A stretch of DNA of 43,488 nucleotides, taken from positions 1 to 43,488 of the forward strand of contig CALHNS010000022.1 of assembly GCA_938035125.1 (NCBI GenBank), written 5' to 3'. The position numbers and the translations under genes were made by a program. The notes under the pieces were generated by a model, which was given only the letters and a program-made list of their open reading frames with translations, ran no database searches and had not been told where the DNA came from. This DNA is from an uncultured Granulosicoccaceae bacterium. Lineage in GTDB: Bacteria > Pseudomonadota > Gammaproteobacteria > Granulosicoccales > Granulosicoccaceae. The number at the start of each line of letters is the position of its first letter. Position 1 is the stretch's first letter. Of the stretch, positions 43,441-43,488 are shown one piece after another.

Positions 43441-43488
43441 CTTGGTTAATAGCTCATTAGAGTATTAGCATTTACATACTTTCATTCG

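Overview
The window looks like a chromosomal accessory region of a marine, aerobic, heterotrophic gammaproteobacterium. The base composition is moderate. The genes are about 35 tightly packed metabolic genes with many LysR/AraC/TetR regulators, a BCCT transporter, a secreted trypsin-like protease with a GlyGly-CTERM-like tail, and several enzymes for methylated compounds. The taxon is inferred from gene content only. I see no rRNA, tRNA, CRISPR array, transposase or phage gene, and no gene-free stretch longer than 300 bases.

Layout. 1-3179: tail of a glutathionyl-hydroquinone-reductase-like GST, a LysR regulator, and a divergent pair (SnoaL-like exported protein, lipoprotein alpha/beta hydrolase). 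3202-11202: nitrogen and one-carbon block with a small membrane protein, ammonium transporter Amt, a soxBDAG heterotetrameric sarcosine oxidase operon and a divergent GlxA/GbdR-like AraC regulator. 11282-12016: glutaredoxin-MauE fusion. 12053-17845 (all minus): MFS and EamA transporters, xylose isomerase, a TIM-barrel isomerase/epimerase and a Gfo/Idh/MocA dehydrogenase, probably one sugar or cyclitol operon. 17926-21119 (plus): a compact three-gene operon of a ThDP enzyme, a transthyretin-like protein with a variant C-terminus and a DmdA/GcvT-family demethylase. I cannot assign this operon to a known pathway. 21139-26355: Nu-class GST, enolase-superfamily enzyme, MttB-family methyltransferase, sulfatase. 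26584-32298: MOSC protein, a TmpA/TmpB-like oxygenase pair, nucleoside hydrolase, double cupin, VOC protein, TetR regulator. 32371-35163: BCCT transporter with a divergent LysR regulator. 35365-43488: surface and regulatory genes (FemAB/CelD-like acetyltransferase, two-component system, secreted proteins, formyltransferase/GINT fusion) and a strong terminator.

How it may fit together. The clearest theme is methylated and quaternary nitrogen compounds. BCCT could import a betaine. The TmpA/TmpB-like pair could convert 2-trimethylaminoethylphosphonate to glycine betaine plus phosphate. MttB-like and GcvT-fold enzymes could remove methyl groups, and sarcosine oxidase would release glycine and one-carbon units next to an ammonium transporter. 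The second theme is sugar/cyclitol oxidation (12053-17845), which faces the unexplained ThDP/transthyretin-like/DmdA-like operon across an 80-bp divergent promoter.

The best candidates for something undescribed are that three-gene operon, the zinc-ligand-free SoxD, and three in-frame or promoter-located short tandem repeats.
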